From: Streptomyces sp. PsTaAH-137
GTDB taxonomy: Bacteria; Actinomycetota; Actinomycetes; Streptomycetales; Streptomycetaceae
Length of the DNA stretch: 64,000 nucleotides
Direction: 5' to 3'
Assembly (NCBI RefSeq): GCF_003259365.1
Contig: NZ_QLLY01000004.1
Coordinates: 310,001 to 374,000, forward strand
The position numbers and the translations under genes are program-made. This document shows positions 26,089-34,818 of the stretch, piece after piece. How positions within the stretch are numbered: the stretch's first letter is position 1; each line of letters opens with the position of its first letter. A model generated the notes under the pieces. That model ran no database searches, had not been told where the DNA came from, and saw only the letters and a list, made by a program, of their open reading frames with translations.

Positions 26089-26652
26089 TCAGCGCGCCCA
26101 CTCCTTGAGCGGCTCGGTCTCCAACTCGATCCCGACCGGCTCCGGGAGGGTGACCGTCTTGCCGAACGGCACGGTGGTCACCTGCTCGTACCGCACCCCG
26201 TCGGGCTGCGAGTGGACCTTGACCTCGCAGGTGTCACGGTCGATCAGCAGGTAGACGGGGATGCCCGTCTCCGCATACGCCCGGGGCTTGTCGACGCGGT
26301 CGCGTTGATTGGTGTCCTGGTCGCGCGAGGTCACCTCGACGGCCATGAGGACGCCGTCCGCAGAGGCCCATTCGCCCTGGTCGACGAACGTGTCGCTGGG
26401 AGCCAGCGAGCCGTCCGCGTAAGCATTGCCCCGGTGGTCCCTCTCCACGTACAGGCCCTGCCCCGCGTGGAGCCACCACCCGTCGTCGGCCTGGACGCAC
26501 CGGCGCGTCAGCCACGCGATGATCGTGCTGTGGCTGCCGTCCGGCATGCCCTTGACGCTCAGTTTCCCGCCGATGAACTCCAGCCGCAGCGACTCGTTCG
26601 TCCGCAGGGCGTGCCGGGCCAGTTCCTCGAAGTCCTCTTGGTTCAGCGACAC
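26089..26652 (-). CDS. Uma2-family (DUF820) predicted PD-(D/E)XK nuclease-fold protein
   Basis: The 187-residue protein fits the Uma2/DUF820 family: RLEFIGGKLSVKGMPDGSHS early, then APSDTFVD, the acidic segment LMAVEVTSRDQD followed by RDRVDKPRAYAETGIPVYLLID. The Asp...Glu-Val-x...Lys arrangement matches a restriction-endonuclease-like fold. These genes are numerous in Streptomyces, often transposon-associated elsewhere, and their role is unknown. No toxin, antitoxin or transposase is next to it. It is convergent with metG. Confidence 0.85.
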   Translation of the reverse strand: MSLNQEDFEELARHALRTNESLRLEFIGGKLSVKGMPDGSHSTIIAWLTRRCVQADDGWWLHAGQGLYVERDHRGNAYADGSLAPSDTFVDQGEWASADGVLMAVEVTSRDQDTNQRDRVDKPRAYAETGIPVYLLIDRDTCEVKVHSQPDGVRYEQVTTVPFGKTVTLPEPVGIELETEPLKEWAR

Positions 26653-26850
26653 AGCGGGCCGCTCCTCTGCGTCTGCGGGCGGGCATCAAGTACGCGGCCA
26701 CCGTACGGGTCACCACTGACAGCGACCTCTCGGTCACGGCACATCCGCACCCTTCCTGAACTCCCGGCGAACACTTGGCCCTTGCCCCGTCCCGCACCCC
26801 CGCCCAGCCCTAAGATGCGCGCGTCGAACAAGGGGTGGGAGAGGCTCAGG

Positions 26851-28257
26851 ATGCGCAGATGGGGAGCGGCCGCGCTGGTGGTCGTGGGGATGGTCGGCGG
26901 GCTGCTGGTGCCGGCCGGGACGGCGTCGGCGGTGCACGGCGGGGTGCCGGGGGACTTCAATGGGGACGGCTACCGCGACGCCGTGGTGCCCGCGCCGGGC
27001 GCGGACGTGTCCGGGCACGAGGCGGCCGGCGCGGTGATCGTGCTGTACGGCTCGAAGTCCGGGCTGTCCGCGAGCCGCCGCGCGACGATCACGCAGAACA
27101 CGTCCGGGGTGCCGGGCCTCGCCGAGGCGTACGACCGGTTCGGCGCGGCCACCGCCACGCTGGACCTCAACCGCGACGGGTACGCCGACCTGGTGGTCAC
27201 CTCGCCGTACGAGGACACGTCGAAGGGCACCGACGCGGGCACGGTGACGGTCCTGTGGGGCAGCTCGAAGGGCCTGACGACCGCCACGGACCTGCCCACC
27301 CCCGCGGGCGCGCCGAACCACTACGGCCTCGACGTCGCGGTGCTCTCCAAGGGCACCGGCACACGGACCAGGCTGGCGATCGCCGGATGGGACGGGACCG
27401 TGTACGTCAGCGGGCCGTTCAGCAGGACCGGCAGCCACGGCTCGGTCACGTACAACGACAACACCCCCTCCACCGAGTCCGTCGCGCTCGGCGACTTCAA
27501 CGGCGACGGCACGCCCGACCCCGCCACCGCCACCGCCCGCCTGACGGGCCTGACCGGCGGCGACGTCTACGCGGCGCCCGCGTACGGCAACGAACTCCAG
27601 GGCAACGGCCTCATCGTGGCGAGCGGCGACGTCAACGGCGACGGCTACGACGACCTGGTGGCCGGCGACCCCGACGAACCCGAACACGCGGGCACCGACG
27701 GCCAGTTGGGCGGGCGGGTCCTCGTCTGGTACGGGTCCGCGCACGGCATCGCGCCCGCCACGGCCCCCGTACAGATCACGCAGAACACCGCCTCGGTGCC
27801 CGGCACCAGCGAGCGCGGCGACGCCTTCGGCGGGGCGCTCGCCGTCGCCGACCTGAACCGCGACGGGCTCGCCGACATCATCGTCGGGTCGCCGTACGAG
27901 GATCTGGCCGCGAACCGCGCCGGCATGGTCACCGTGATCCCCGGCCGCTCCTCCGGCGCGCTCGGCGCGGGCTCCTACTCCTTCGACCAGGACACGGCAG
28001 GCATCCCGGGCAGCTCCGAGACAGACGACTTCTTCGGTACGACGGTGTCGGCGGGCGACATCGACAAGGACGGGAAGCCGGAGCTGTTCGTCGGCGCGGC
28101 GAACGAGAACAACTCCACGGGAGCGGTCTGGATGCTGCCCGGCGGCACGTCCCGCCCGACGGCCGCGGGCAGCAAGATCTTCACCGCGACGGCCCTGGGC
28201 CAGAAGCAGACCACCGGCACCCTGCTGGGCGGCAACGGTCTGCTCTGGGTGATCTGA
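26851..28257 (+). CDS. Secreted FG-GAP/integrin-alpha-like repeat protein 1
   Basis: The 468-residue protein has a signal peptide (about 1-30, RRWGAAALVVVGMVGGLLVP, ending ASA) and about six or seven FG-GAP repeats forming a predicted beta-propeller. Calcium-binding loops are visible as DFNGDGYRD, DLNRDGYAD, DFNGDGTPD, DVNGDGYDD, DLNRDGLAD and DIDKDGKPE. Repeated phrases GVPG/FGAA mark blade borders. Such proteins are exported and of unknown role; adhesion or extracellular enzyme modules are known cousins. The ATG at 26851 has GGGAGAGG upstream. A second related protein is encoded at 48228-49718. Confidence 0.88.
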   Translation: MRRWGAAALVVVGMVGGLLVPAGTASAVHGGVPGDFNGDGYRDAVVPAPGADVSGHEAAGAVIVLYGSKSGLSASRRATITQNTSGVPGLAEAYDRFGAATATLDLNRDGYADLVVTSPYEDTSKGTDAGTVTVLWGSSKGLTTATDLPTPAGAPNHYGLDVAVLSKGTGTRTRLAIAGWDGTVYVSGPFSRTGSHGSVTYNDNTPSTESVALGDFNGDGTPDPATATARLTGLTGGDVYAAPAYGNELQGNGLIVASGDVNGDGYDDLVAGDPDEPEHAGTDGQLGGRVLVWYGSAHGIAPATAPVQITQNTASVPGTSERGDAFGGALAVADLNRDGLADIIVGSPYEDLAANRAGMVTVIPGRSSGALGAGSYSFDQDTAGIPGSSETDDFFGTTVSAGDIDKDGKPELFVGAANENNSTGAVWMLPGGTSRPTAAGSKIFTATALGQKQTTGTLLGGNGLLWVI

Positions 28258-28273
28258 GCGGGAGCGCGGGGCC

Positions 28274-28459
28274 TCACGCGTCCCTCCCCCGCAGCGTCAG
28301 CCATCCCGCCGCCAGCGCCGCCCCCGCGTACCCGGCCAGGACCGCCAGGCCCTCGCCCGGGGAGAGGGGGGCCGTGCCGGTGCCCGTGGTCGTCTGCACC
28401 GCGAGGCCGGCGGTCATGGGGGACGCCTTCTGGATGTTGTGCAGGACGTGGTCCGGCAT
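28274..28459 (-). pseudogene. C-terminal remnant of an ABC-2-type permease
   Basis: The 61-codon frame reads MPDHVLHNIQKASPMTAGLA near its start, then LSPGEGLAVLAGYAGAALAA and a basic-acidic end (LRGRDA). This is the usual last-helix tail of Streptomyces ABC-2 permeases paired with two-component systems. The protein is far too short and has no ribosome site. It abuts a response-regulator tail in the opposite orientation, so I read both as the flanks of a deletion. Confidence 0.7.
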
Positions 28460-28468
28460 CTTCTGGGG

Positions 28469-28537
28469 GTGCGCGACCGGGCGCAGGCGGTGGTGGCGGC
28501 GTACGAGTCGGGGCTCGTCGTGCCCCGGTCAGGCTGA
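28469..28537 (+). pseudogene. C-terminal remnant of a NarL/LuxR response regulator
   Basis: The 22 codons before TGA at 28535 read VRDRAQAVVAAYESGLVVPR plus two residues, the standard final helix and tail of NarL-type response regulators. The upstream frame loses similarity within about ten codons. Its last nine bases overlap the 3' end of the convergent dioxygenase-like gene. Confidence 0.72.
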
Positions 28538-29446
28538 CGGGGTGGCGGTGGCCGTCACCCAGTCCTCGCCGTCGTTGGTCTCGTCCGGGTCCACGCCGAC
28601 CGTGATGGACGCGACGACCCCGCGCGCGATGTCGTCCTTCTTGTAGCGCAGCCGCAGCAGCCCGCCGCTGACGCCGCTCCCGTCGTAGATGGTGTCCTCG
28701 GTGAGCGTGGTGCGTTCCGTGGTGTTGGTGGCGTAGGGGTCGACCTCGGCGGAGGCGAGCACGGACGTCTCGTCGAAGAAGAACTGGCCGGTGTGGCAGG
28801 TGTGCCCGCCCTCGTAGCCGCTGTCGGTCATCTTCCCGCCGACGTGCACCTTGGTGTGGATGTGCACGGCGCGGCCCCGGTACCAGCCGGGGAAGACGGT
28901 GCGGAAATCGACGTGTCCGTGGGCGTCGGTGAGCCAGGTGCCGCGCAGGTACCGCTTGTCGTCGGTGGGGTCGGTCTTGCCGGGGGCGCCGCCGCCCGGC
29001 GGGCCCGTGGGCGTCCCGGTGGGCGTGCCGGTGGGGGGTTCGCCGCCGCCCGGGCCGCCGGGGCCGCCCTGGGAGGCGTCCTCGTAGCCGGAGTAGAGGC
29101 CGAGCGCGTCGCAGTGCCAGATGTCGACGGCGGCGTGCTTCAGCGGGCGGCAGGTGTCGCTGTCGATCACCTTGACGCGCAGGGCGAGCGGGATGCCCTC
29201 GCGGTCCTCGGTGACGTCCCGGCGGATCTTGTCGGCGTCGATGTAGTACGGGCCCTCGGTGGTCTCCGCCGTGAGCCGGTAGCACTCCTCCCGCGCGGGC
29301 TCCGCGCCCCTGCCGGGCTGCCGGGCCTGGGCGACGCCACCGCCGACGGCCACCGCCACGACCGCCGCGCCTCCGGCGACCACGGCCTGACGTCGCGTCA
29401 ACTCGCCCGTACGAGAACGCTTTTGAGGTACCTCGTTGTCCGTCAT
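28529..29446 (-). CDS. Exported intradiol ring-cleavage dioxygenase-like protein
   Basis: The 305-residue protein has a twin-arginine-type signal (TRRQAVVAGGAAVVAVAVGG, about residues 18-40). The intradiol dioxygenase core follows: TEGPYYIDADKIRRDVTEDR, VDIWHCDALGLYSGY, then FPGWYRGRAVHIHTKVH. The Tyr in the LGLYSGY segment, a second Tyr in GWYRGR and the two His of HIH fit the iron-binding set. A Gly/Pro/Thr-rich insertion (about 125-160) splits the core. Secreted homologues in Streptomyces are thought to act on catechols or lignin-type aromatics outside the cell. No aromatic pathway genes are nearby. Confidence 0.87.
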   Translation of the reverse strand: MTDNEVPQKRSRTGELTRRQAVVAGGAAVVAVAVGGGVAQARQPGRGAEPAREECYRLTAETTEGPYYIDADKIRRDVTEDREGIPLALRVKVIDSDTCRPLKHAAVDIWHCDALGLYSGYEDASQGGPGGPGGGEPPTGTPTGTPTGPPGGGAPGKTDPTDDKRYLRGTWLTDAHGHVDFRTVFPGWYRGRAVHIHTKVHVGGKMTDSGYEGGHTCHTGQFFFDETSVLASAEVDPYATNTTERTTLTEDTIYDGSGVSGGLLRLRYKKDDIARGVVASITVGVDPDETNDGEDWVTATATPSA

Positions 29447-29532
29447 GGGCGAGGAACCTAGGGACGGGTGCTGTCACCGAGATGGGTGGGGGCTGTGTGT
29501 TTCATAAGAAGCCCCGCCACACGTACGTACGC

Positions 29533-29572
29533 GAAGGGGCCCGGAACCGTCCGTACGGTTCCGGGCCCCTTC
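29533..29572. terminator. Long terminator hairpin after aspS
   Basis: An 18-bp perfect stem (GAAGGGGCCCGGAACCGT and its complement) with a CCGT loop lies 15 bp beyond the aspS stop on the reverse strand. Confidence 0.88.
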
Positions 29573-29587
29573 GGGTGCGGCTCGGTG

Positions 29588-31354
29588 CTACTTCTTCTCG
29601 ACCGGCTTGCGCAGCTGGATGTTGAGCTCGCGCAGGCGCGTCTCGTCCAGCTCGGTCGGGGCGCCCATCATCAGGTCCTGCGCGTTGCCGTTCAGCGGGA
29701 AGGAGATCGTCTCCCGGATGTTCGGCTCGTCGGCGAGGAGCATGACGATGCGGTCGACGCCCGGGGCGATCCCGCCGTGCGGCGGGGCGCCGAAGCGGAA
29801 CGCGCGGAGCATGCCCGCGAACTCGGCCTCGACCGTCTCGGCCTCGTACCCGGCGATCTCGAAGGCCTTGAGCATGATGTCGGGCTCGTGGTTCCGGATC
29901 GCGCCGGAGGACAGCTCGATGCCGTTGCAGACGATGTCGTACTGCCAGGCCAGGATGTCGAGCGGGTCCTTCTCCTCCAGGTCCTGCATACCGCCCTGCG
30001 GCATGGAGAACGGGTTGTGGGAGAAGTCGATCTTGCCGGTCTCCTCGTCCTTCTCGTACATCGGGAAGTCGACGATCCAGCAGAACCGGAAGACGCCCTC
30101 CTCGAAGTGGCCGGCGCGCTTGGCGGCCTCGACGCGGACGGCGCCCATGATCTTGGAGACCTCGTCGAACTCGCCCGCGCCGAAGAACACGGCGTGACCG
30201 GCCTTCAGGCCGAGGCGGTCGGTGAGGACCTTGACGTTCTCCTCGGTGAGGAACTTGGCGATCGGGCCCGCGAACGTGCCGTCCTCGCCGACGCGGATCC
30301 AGGCCAGGCCCTTCGCGCCCTGCTCGACCGCGTAGTCACCGAGGCCGTCGAAGAACTTGCGGGACTGCGAGGCGGTGTCCGGCACCGGAAGGGCGCGCAC
30401 GTGCTTGCCCGCGAACGCCTTGAACTCCGAGCCCTCGAACACGTCGGTGATGTCGACGAGCTCCAGCTTGGCGCGCAGGTCCGGCTTGTCGTTGCCGTAC
30501 TTCAGCATCGACTCGCGGAACGGGATGCGCGGGAACGGGCTCGTGACCTCGCGGCCGCCGCCGAACTCCGTGAAGATCTCCGTCATGAGCTTCTCGATGG
30601 GCTGGAAGACGTCTTCCTGCTCCACGAAGCTCATCTCGACGTCGAGCTGGTAGAACTCGCCCGGCGAGCGGTCCGCGCGCGCGTCCTCGTCGCGGAAGCA
30701 CGGCGCGATCTGGAAGTAGCGGTCGAAGCCCGAGATCATCAGCAGCTGCTTGAACTGCTGCGGGGCCTGCGGCAGGGCGTAGAACTTGCCGGGGTTCAGA
30801 CGGGACGGGACGACGAAGTCGCGGGCGCCCTCGGGGGAGGTCGCGGCGAGGATCGGCGTCGCCATCTCGTTGAACCCGAGCGCGACCATCTTCGAACGGA
30901 TCGAGGCGATGACCGCGCTGCGCAGCATGATGTTCTTGTGCATGCGCTCGCGGCGCAGGTCGAGGAAGCGGTACTCCAGGCGCCGCTCCTCGTTCACGCC
31001 GTCGTCCGCGTTGATCGTGAAGGGGATCTGCTGGGCCGCGCCCAGGACCTCGACCTCGGCGGCCTCGATCTCGATCTCGCCGGTCGGCAGCTCGCCGTTC
31101 ACGTTGTCCGCGCCGCGGGAGACGACCTTGCCGTCCACGCGGACGACCGTCTCCTTGGTGAGCTTGTCGAGGACCTCGGCGGCCTTGGTGCCGGGGCGGG
31201 CGACGAGCTGCGTGATGCCGTAGTGGTCGCGCAGATCGATGAAGAGGATGCCGCCCAGGTCTCGGCGATTGTGCAGCCAGCCGCTCAGCCGGACGTCGGA
31301 GCCGACGTCAGAGGCGCGGAGCTCGCCGCAGGTGTGGGACCTGTACCGATGCAT
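29588..31354 (-). CDS. aspS: Aspartyl-tRNA synthetase
   Basis: The 588-residue protein is a bacterial-type class II aspartyl-tRNA synthetase. It has an N-terminal OB-fold anticodon-binding domain ([37 protein letters not shown]), the catalytic core with [16 protein letters not shown] and motif 2 [10 protein letters not shown], the GAD insertion in the middle and motif 3 [20 protein letters not shown]. Length matches family norms. The ATG at 31354 has only a weak ribosome site. It is divergent from the PAS-SpoIIE gene at 31491, leaving 136 bp for both promoters. Confidence 0.97.
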   Translation of the reverse strand: MHRYRSHTCGELRASDVGSDVRLSGWLHNRRDLGGILFIDLRDHYGITQLVARPGTKAAEVLDKLTKETVVRVDGKVVSRGADNVNGELPTGEIEIEAAEVEVLGAAQQIPFTINADDGVNEERRLEYRFLDLRRERMHKNIMLRSAVIASIRSKMVALGFNEMATPILAATSPEGARDFVVPSRLNPGKFYALPQAPQQFKQLLMISGFDRYFQIAPCFRDEDARADRSPGEFYQLDVEMSFVEQEDVFQPIEKLMTEIFTEFGGGREVTSPFPRIPFRESMLKYGNDKPDLRAKLELVDITDVFEGSEFKAFAGKHVRALPVPDTASQSRKFFDGLGDYAVEQGAKGLAWIRVGEDGTFAGPIAKFLTEENVKVLTDRLGLKAGHAVFFGAGEFDEVSKIMGAVRVEAAKRAGHFEEGVFRFCWIVDFPMYEKDEETGKIDFSHNPFSMPQGGMQDLEEKDPLDILAWQYDIVCNGIELSSGAIRNHEPDIMLKAFEIAGYEAETVEAEFAGMLRAFRFGAPPHGGIAPGVDRIVMLLADEPNIRETISFPLNGNAQDLMMGAPTELDETRLRELNIQLRKPVEKK

Positions 31355-31490
31355 CGTCGTTCATCCAGCCTTTGCGCTCGGGGTTCCCGGGGAGACAACC
31401 CGGATCTCCCCAAGGGTACCGGCCGCCCGAAGATCGCTTCCTCCCTACTCTCGGTGGCAGTGACCGATCACCTCTTCCTAGAGTGGAGCA

Positions 31491-33695
31491 ATGCGCACTG
31501 GTGACCCCCTCCCTCCGGTGGAGGACGTCCTCGCCGCTCTCGCGACCGGGCTGTGGCGCTGGGACAACCGGGCGGGCACGGTCACCTTCGACGCGGAGGC
31601 CGCCCGCCTCGTCGGGCTGCCCGCGCACACGACCACCCTCACGGAGTCCGGCGCCCGCGCCCGCTTCCACCCGGTGGACTGGAACGAGATCGACGGCATC
31701 ATCCGGCTCGCCGTCGCCGAGGGCACCCTCGCCGAGGCCCGGCTGCGCATCATGGACGACCAGGGCCGCGTCATCCGCACCGTGCGCAGCCGCTCCAAGC
31801 CGGTGATGCTCGGCGACACCCCGGACCTGTACGAGCTGGTCGGCACCCTCCAGGAGGTCGCGGAGCCGCCGCCCGGCGCCTCCTCCCGCACCCCCGTCAC
31901 CGGCGACTGGCGCCGCTCCCGCGAGGCGTTCCTGCTGGACGCGGGCCGCGCGCTGGCCGAGGCCGACTCCACGGCGGAGGTGCTGCGCGTCGCGGCCGGT
32001 CTGTCCATGCCGGGGTTCTCCCCCGACGGCCTCGCCGTGTTCGGCGTCGCGGGCGACCGGCTCACCGTCATCGGCCACCACGGGCACCAGCCCGGCGCCG
32101 AGGGCCCCTTCACCGACATGGACCTGGCCACCGACTATCCGGCGGCTGAGGTCTGCCGCACCGGCCGCGCCGTGTACCTCTCGTCGCCCGAGGAGTACCG
32201 GCGCCGCTACCCGGCGGCCTGGCCGCTCGCGGCCGGCTTCAACCGGCAGTCCTGGGCGTTCCTGCCGCTCGTCGTCGCCGGGCGCACCATCGGCGCGTGG
32301 ATGGCGGGCTTCGCCTACCGGGTCACCTTCACCCCGGACGAGCGCTCGGTGCTGACCACCGTCGCCCGCATGCTGGCCCAGGCCCTGTCCCGGGCCGGGG
32401 TCGCCGAGTCGGAGCGCGAGCTGACCGACGGCCTCCAGAAGTCGATGCTGCCCTCGATCGGGCCCGAGATCCCGGGCATGACCATCGCGGCCCGCTACGT
32501 CCCGACCGGCGGCGGCCTCCAGGTCGGCGGCGACTGGTACGACATGATCCCGCTGCCCAGCGGCCGGATCGCCCTGGTCATCGGTGACGTCCAGGGCCAC
32601 GACGTGCACGCGGCGGGGCTCATGGGCCAGCTGCGGATCGCGCTGCGCGCCTACGCCTCCGAGGGCCACCGCCCCGACGCGGTCCTCTCCCGCGCCTCCC
32701 GTTTCCTGTACGGGATCACGGCCGGCACCGCCGACACGGCGGACCCGTCGGACCTGCGCTTCGCGACCTGCCTGTACGTCGAGGCCGACCCGGTCACCGG
32801 CACCCTGGAGATCGCCCGCGCAGGCCACCCGGACCCCGCCATACGCACCGCCGACGGCACGGTGATGATGCGCCCCACCGCGGGCGGCCTGCCGCTCGGC
32901 ATCGACCCCGACGCCGACTATCCGACGACCCGGCTCGCCCTGGAACCCTCCGAGACGCTGCTGATCTGCACGGACGGCCTGATCGAGACGGGCGGGCACG
33001 ATCTCGACTCCGGCTGGTCCCGGATCCGTACGACGCTGGAGGCGGTCCCCGCCGACGATCTGGAGCTGCTGGCGGACGCCCTCGTCCAGGCGGTCCACGG
33101 GCCGCCCTCGCACCACACCACGGGCCCGCTCGCGGACCGCCGCGAGGACGACATAGCGCTGCTCCTGCTGCGCCGCGCGACCGCGTCGCGGGTGCCCATC
33201 ACGGCCCGGCGCACCGCCATGACCATCGCGCAGGCCGAGCCGGAGCGGATCGCCGTCGCCCGTCAGCAGCTGCGCGAGCTGCTGCACGACTGGACCGACG
33301 AGGACCAGGTCGACTCGGCGGTGCTGATGGTCTCCGAGATGGTCACCAACGTCCTGGTGCACACCGACGGCGACGCCCTGATGGTCGCCGAGGTCGGCCG
33401 CGGCTGCGAGGGGCCGCGCCGCCTGCGGGTGGAGGTGGCCGACGCCTCGGACGACCTGCCGCACAAGCGCAGGCCCGGCGAACTCGCTTCCTCCGGGCGC
33501 GGGTTGGTCCTGATGGAGCTGCTCGCCCAGAAGTGGGGCGTCGACCCGCGGGGCGAGGGCAAGAGCATCTGGTTCGAGCTGTACGAGCCGTCGGACCCGG
33601 CCGAGCCGGATCTCGCCGAGCCGGGTGCCGCTCGGCCTGATGTCACTCAATCGGCGGTTTCACGTGAAACAGCGGGCTCGGACGGGCTCGCGTAG
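31491..33695 (+). CDS. PAS-GAF-SpoIIE phosphatase-HATPase multidomain regulator
   Basis: The 734-residue soluble protein has an N-terminal PAS-like domain (about 10-125), a GAF-like domain (about 150-305), a SpoIIE phosphatase domain (about 325-540, with GGDWYDMIPLPSGRIALVIG, HAGHPDP-like RAGHPDPA and CTDGLIE) and a C-terminal RsbW-type ATPase (about 560-700, with LMVSEMVTNVLVH and SSGRGLVLMELLAQKWG). Such proteins combine switch-phosphatase and kinase activities on anti-sigma pathways. TAGAGT ends six bases before the ATG, suggesting a leaderless message. Its 3' end overlaps the convergent AI-2E-type gene; a perfect parS lies in the overlap. Confidence 0.9.
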   Translation: MRTGDPLPPVEDVLAALATGLWRWDNRAGTVTFDAEAARLVGLPAHTTTLTESGARARFHPVDWNEIDGIIRLAVAEGTLAEARLRIMDDQGRVIRTVRSRSKPVMLGDTPDLYELVGTLQEVAEPPPGASSRTPVTGDWRRSREAFLLDAGRALAEADSTAEVLRVAAGLSMPGFSPDGLAVFGVAGDRLTVIGHHGHQPGAEGPFTDMDLATDYPAAEVCRTGRAVYLSSPEEYRRRYPAAWPLAAGFNRQSWAFLPLVVAGRTIGAWMAGFAYRVTFTPDERSVLTTVARMLAQALSRAGVAESERELTDGLQKSMLPSIGPEIPGMTIAARYVPTGGGLQVGGDWYDMIPLPSGRIALVIGDVQGHDVHAAGLMGQLRIALRAYASEGHRPDAVLSRASRFLYGITAGTADTADPSDLRFATCLYVEADPVTGTLEIARAGHPDPAIRTADGTVMMRPTAGGLPLGIDPDADYPTTRLALEPSETLLICTDGLIETGGHDLDSGWSRIRTTLEAVPADDLELLADALVQAVHGPPSHHTTGPLADRREDDIALLLLRRATASRVPITARRTAMTIAQAEPERIAVARQQLRELLHDWTDEDQVDSAVLMVSEMVTNVLVHTDGDALMVAEVGRGCEGPRRLRVEVADASDDLPHKRRPGELASSGRGLVLMELLAQKWGVDPRGEGKSIWFELYEPSDPAEPDLAEPGAARPDVTQSAVSRETAGSDGLA

Positions 33696-34753
33696 CGGTT
33701 CCTCAGCTCTCCGATGATGCCGAACGCGGCGGCCGTCAGCGGCACCGCGAGCAGCATCCCGAGGATGCCCGCGACGGAGGCCCCGGCGGCGATCGCCAGC
33801 ATCACCAGCGCCGGATGCATCTGCACCGTGCGCGACTGGATCATGGGCTGGAGGATGTGCCCCTCCAGCTGCTGCACCGCGAGGATCACCCCGAGCGTCC
33901 ACAGGGCGATGACGAAGCCCCGGTCGGCGAGGGCGACGAGGACGGCGACGGCGCCGGAGATGGTGGCGCCGAGGTAGGGGATGTAGGCGCCGACGAAGAC
34001 GAGCGCGCCCAGGCCCACCGCGCCGGGCACCCCCAGGATCAGCAGGCCGACGGTGATGCACACGGCGTCGATCAGCGCGATGAGGGTCGTCCCGCGCATG
34101 AAGCCGGAGACCGCCTCGAAGGCGCGGCGCCCCATCGCCTCGATGACCTCACCGGCGCCGCGCGGGGCGACGGCGTGGGCGAGGCCCGCCGCGCGGTTGG
34201 AGTCCTTCAGGAAGAAGAAGGTGAGCAGCAGCGCGAGGACGGAGGTCGCGAGGAGCGAGCCGATGACCGACAGCCCGGTCAGCACCCCGCCGGCCAGGCT
34301 GGAGCCCCATTTGGAGATCAGGCTCTTGGCGTTGTCGGCGACATTGCCGAGGTCGTCGGCGCCGGAGAGCCCGAAGTGCGCGCGGATCCAGTCGCCCGCG
34401 TCCTGGACGGAGTCGACGATCTGGTCGCCGGTGTCGATGAGCGCCTTGACCACGATGTACCCGGCGCCGCCGACGACGGCGATCAGGGCGACGCAGGTCA
34501 GCGCGGCGGCGAGGGCGCGCGGCACCTTGCGCCGGTTCAGCCACTCGAAGACGGGGGCGAGCAGCGCGGTGCCGAGCAGCGCGAGCAGGACGGGGGTGAC
34601 CGCCGACTTGAACACGATGCAGAGCCAGACGGCGACGGCGGCGACGCCGGTGACGAGCAGGGCCACCGCGCACCAGGCGGCGGTGCGCCGGGCTGCCTCG
34701 GGCAGCAGCGGGGTGCCCGGGGGCGGGTCCTGGGGCTGTCGGGTCGTCTGCAC
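33647..34753 (-). CDS. AI-2E/PerM-family membrane permease
   Basis: The 368-residue protein has the AI-2E/PerM topology: paired helices near the N-terminus (AAWCAVALLVTGVAAVAVWL; AVTPVLLALLGTALLAP), an exported region around 95-150, then a C-terminal helix cluster with the signature VGLGALVFVGAYIPYLGATI and QQLEGHILQPMIQSRTVQMH. Substrates vary; some members export autoinducer-2 or act as Na+/H+ antiporters. The last residues (AVSRETAD) come from the parS palindrome shared with the convergent regulator gene, whose protein also reads AVSRETA. Confidence 0.88.
   Translation of the reverse strand: MQTTRQPQDPPPGTPLLPEAARRTAAWCAVALLVTGVAAVAVWLCIVFKSAVTPVLLALLGTALLAPVFEWLNRRKVPRALAAALTCVALIAVVGGAGYIVVKALIDTGDQIVDSVQDAGDWIRAHFGLSGADDLGNVADNAKSLISKWGSSLAGGVLTGLSVIGSLLATSVLALLLTFFFLKDSNRAAGLAHAVAPRGAGEVIEAMGRRAFEAVSGFMRGTTLIALIDAVCITVGLLILGVPGAVGLGALVFVGAYIPYLGATISGAVAVLVALADRGFVIALWTLGVILAVQQLEGHILQPMIQSRTVQMHPALVMLAIAAGASVAGILGMLLAVPLTAAAFGIIGELRNRYASPSEPAVSRETAD
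33657..33670. other. parS: Perfect parS centromere site
   Basis: GTTTCACGTGAAAC matches the 14-bp parS core bound by chromosomal ParB in Streptomyces and Bacillus. It is a perfect palindrome inside the overlap of two convergent genes, so both proteins encode VSRET there. ParB loading sites cluster near oriC, which fits the recalled synteny of this region. Confidence 0.88.
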
Positions 34754-34818
34754 GTTCCCAGGCCATCACGCGCGTGTGGCCCCGACCTTCCGGGCGGGGC
34801 CACGCGGGTGACGTGCTG

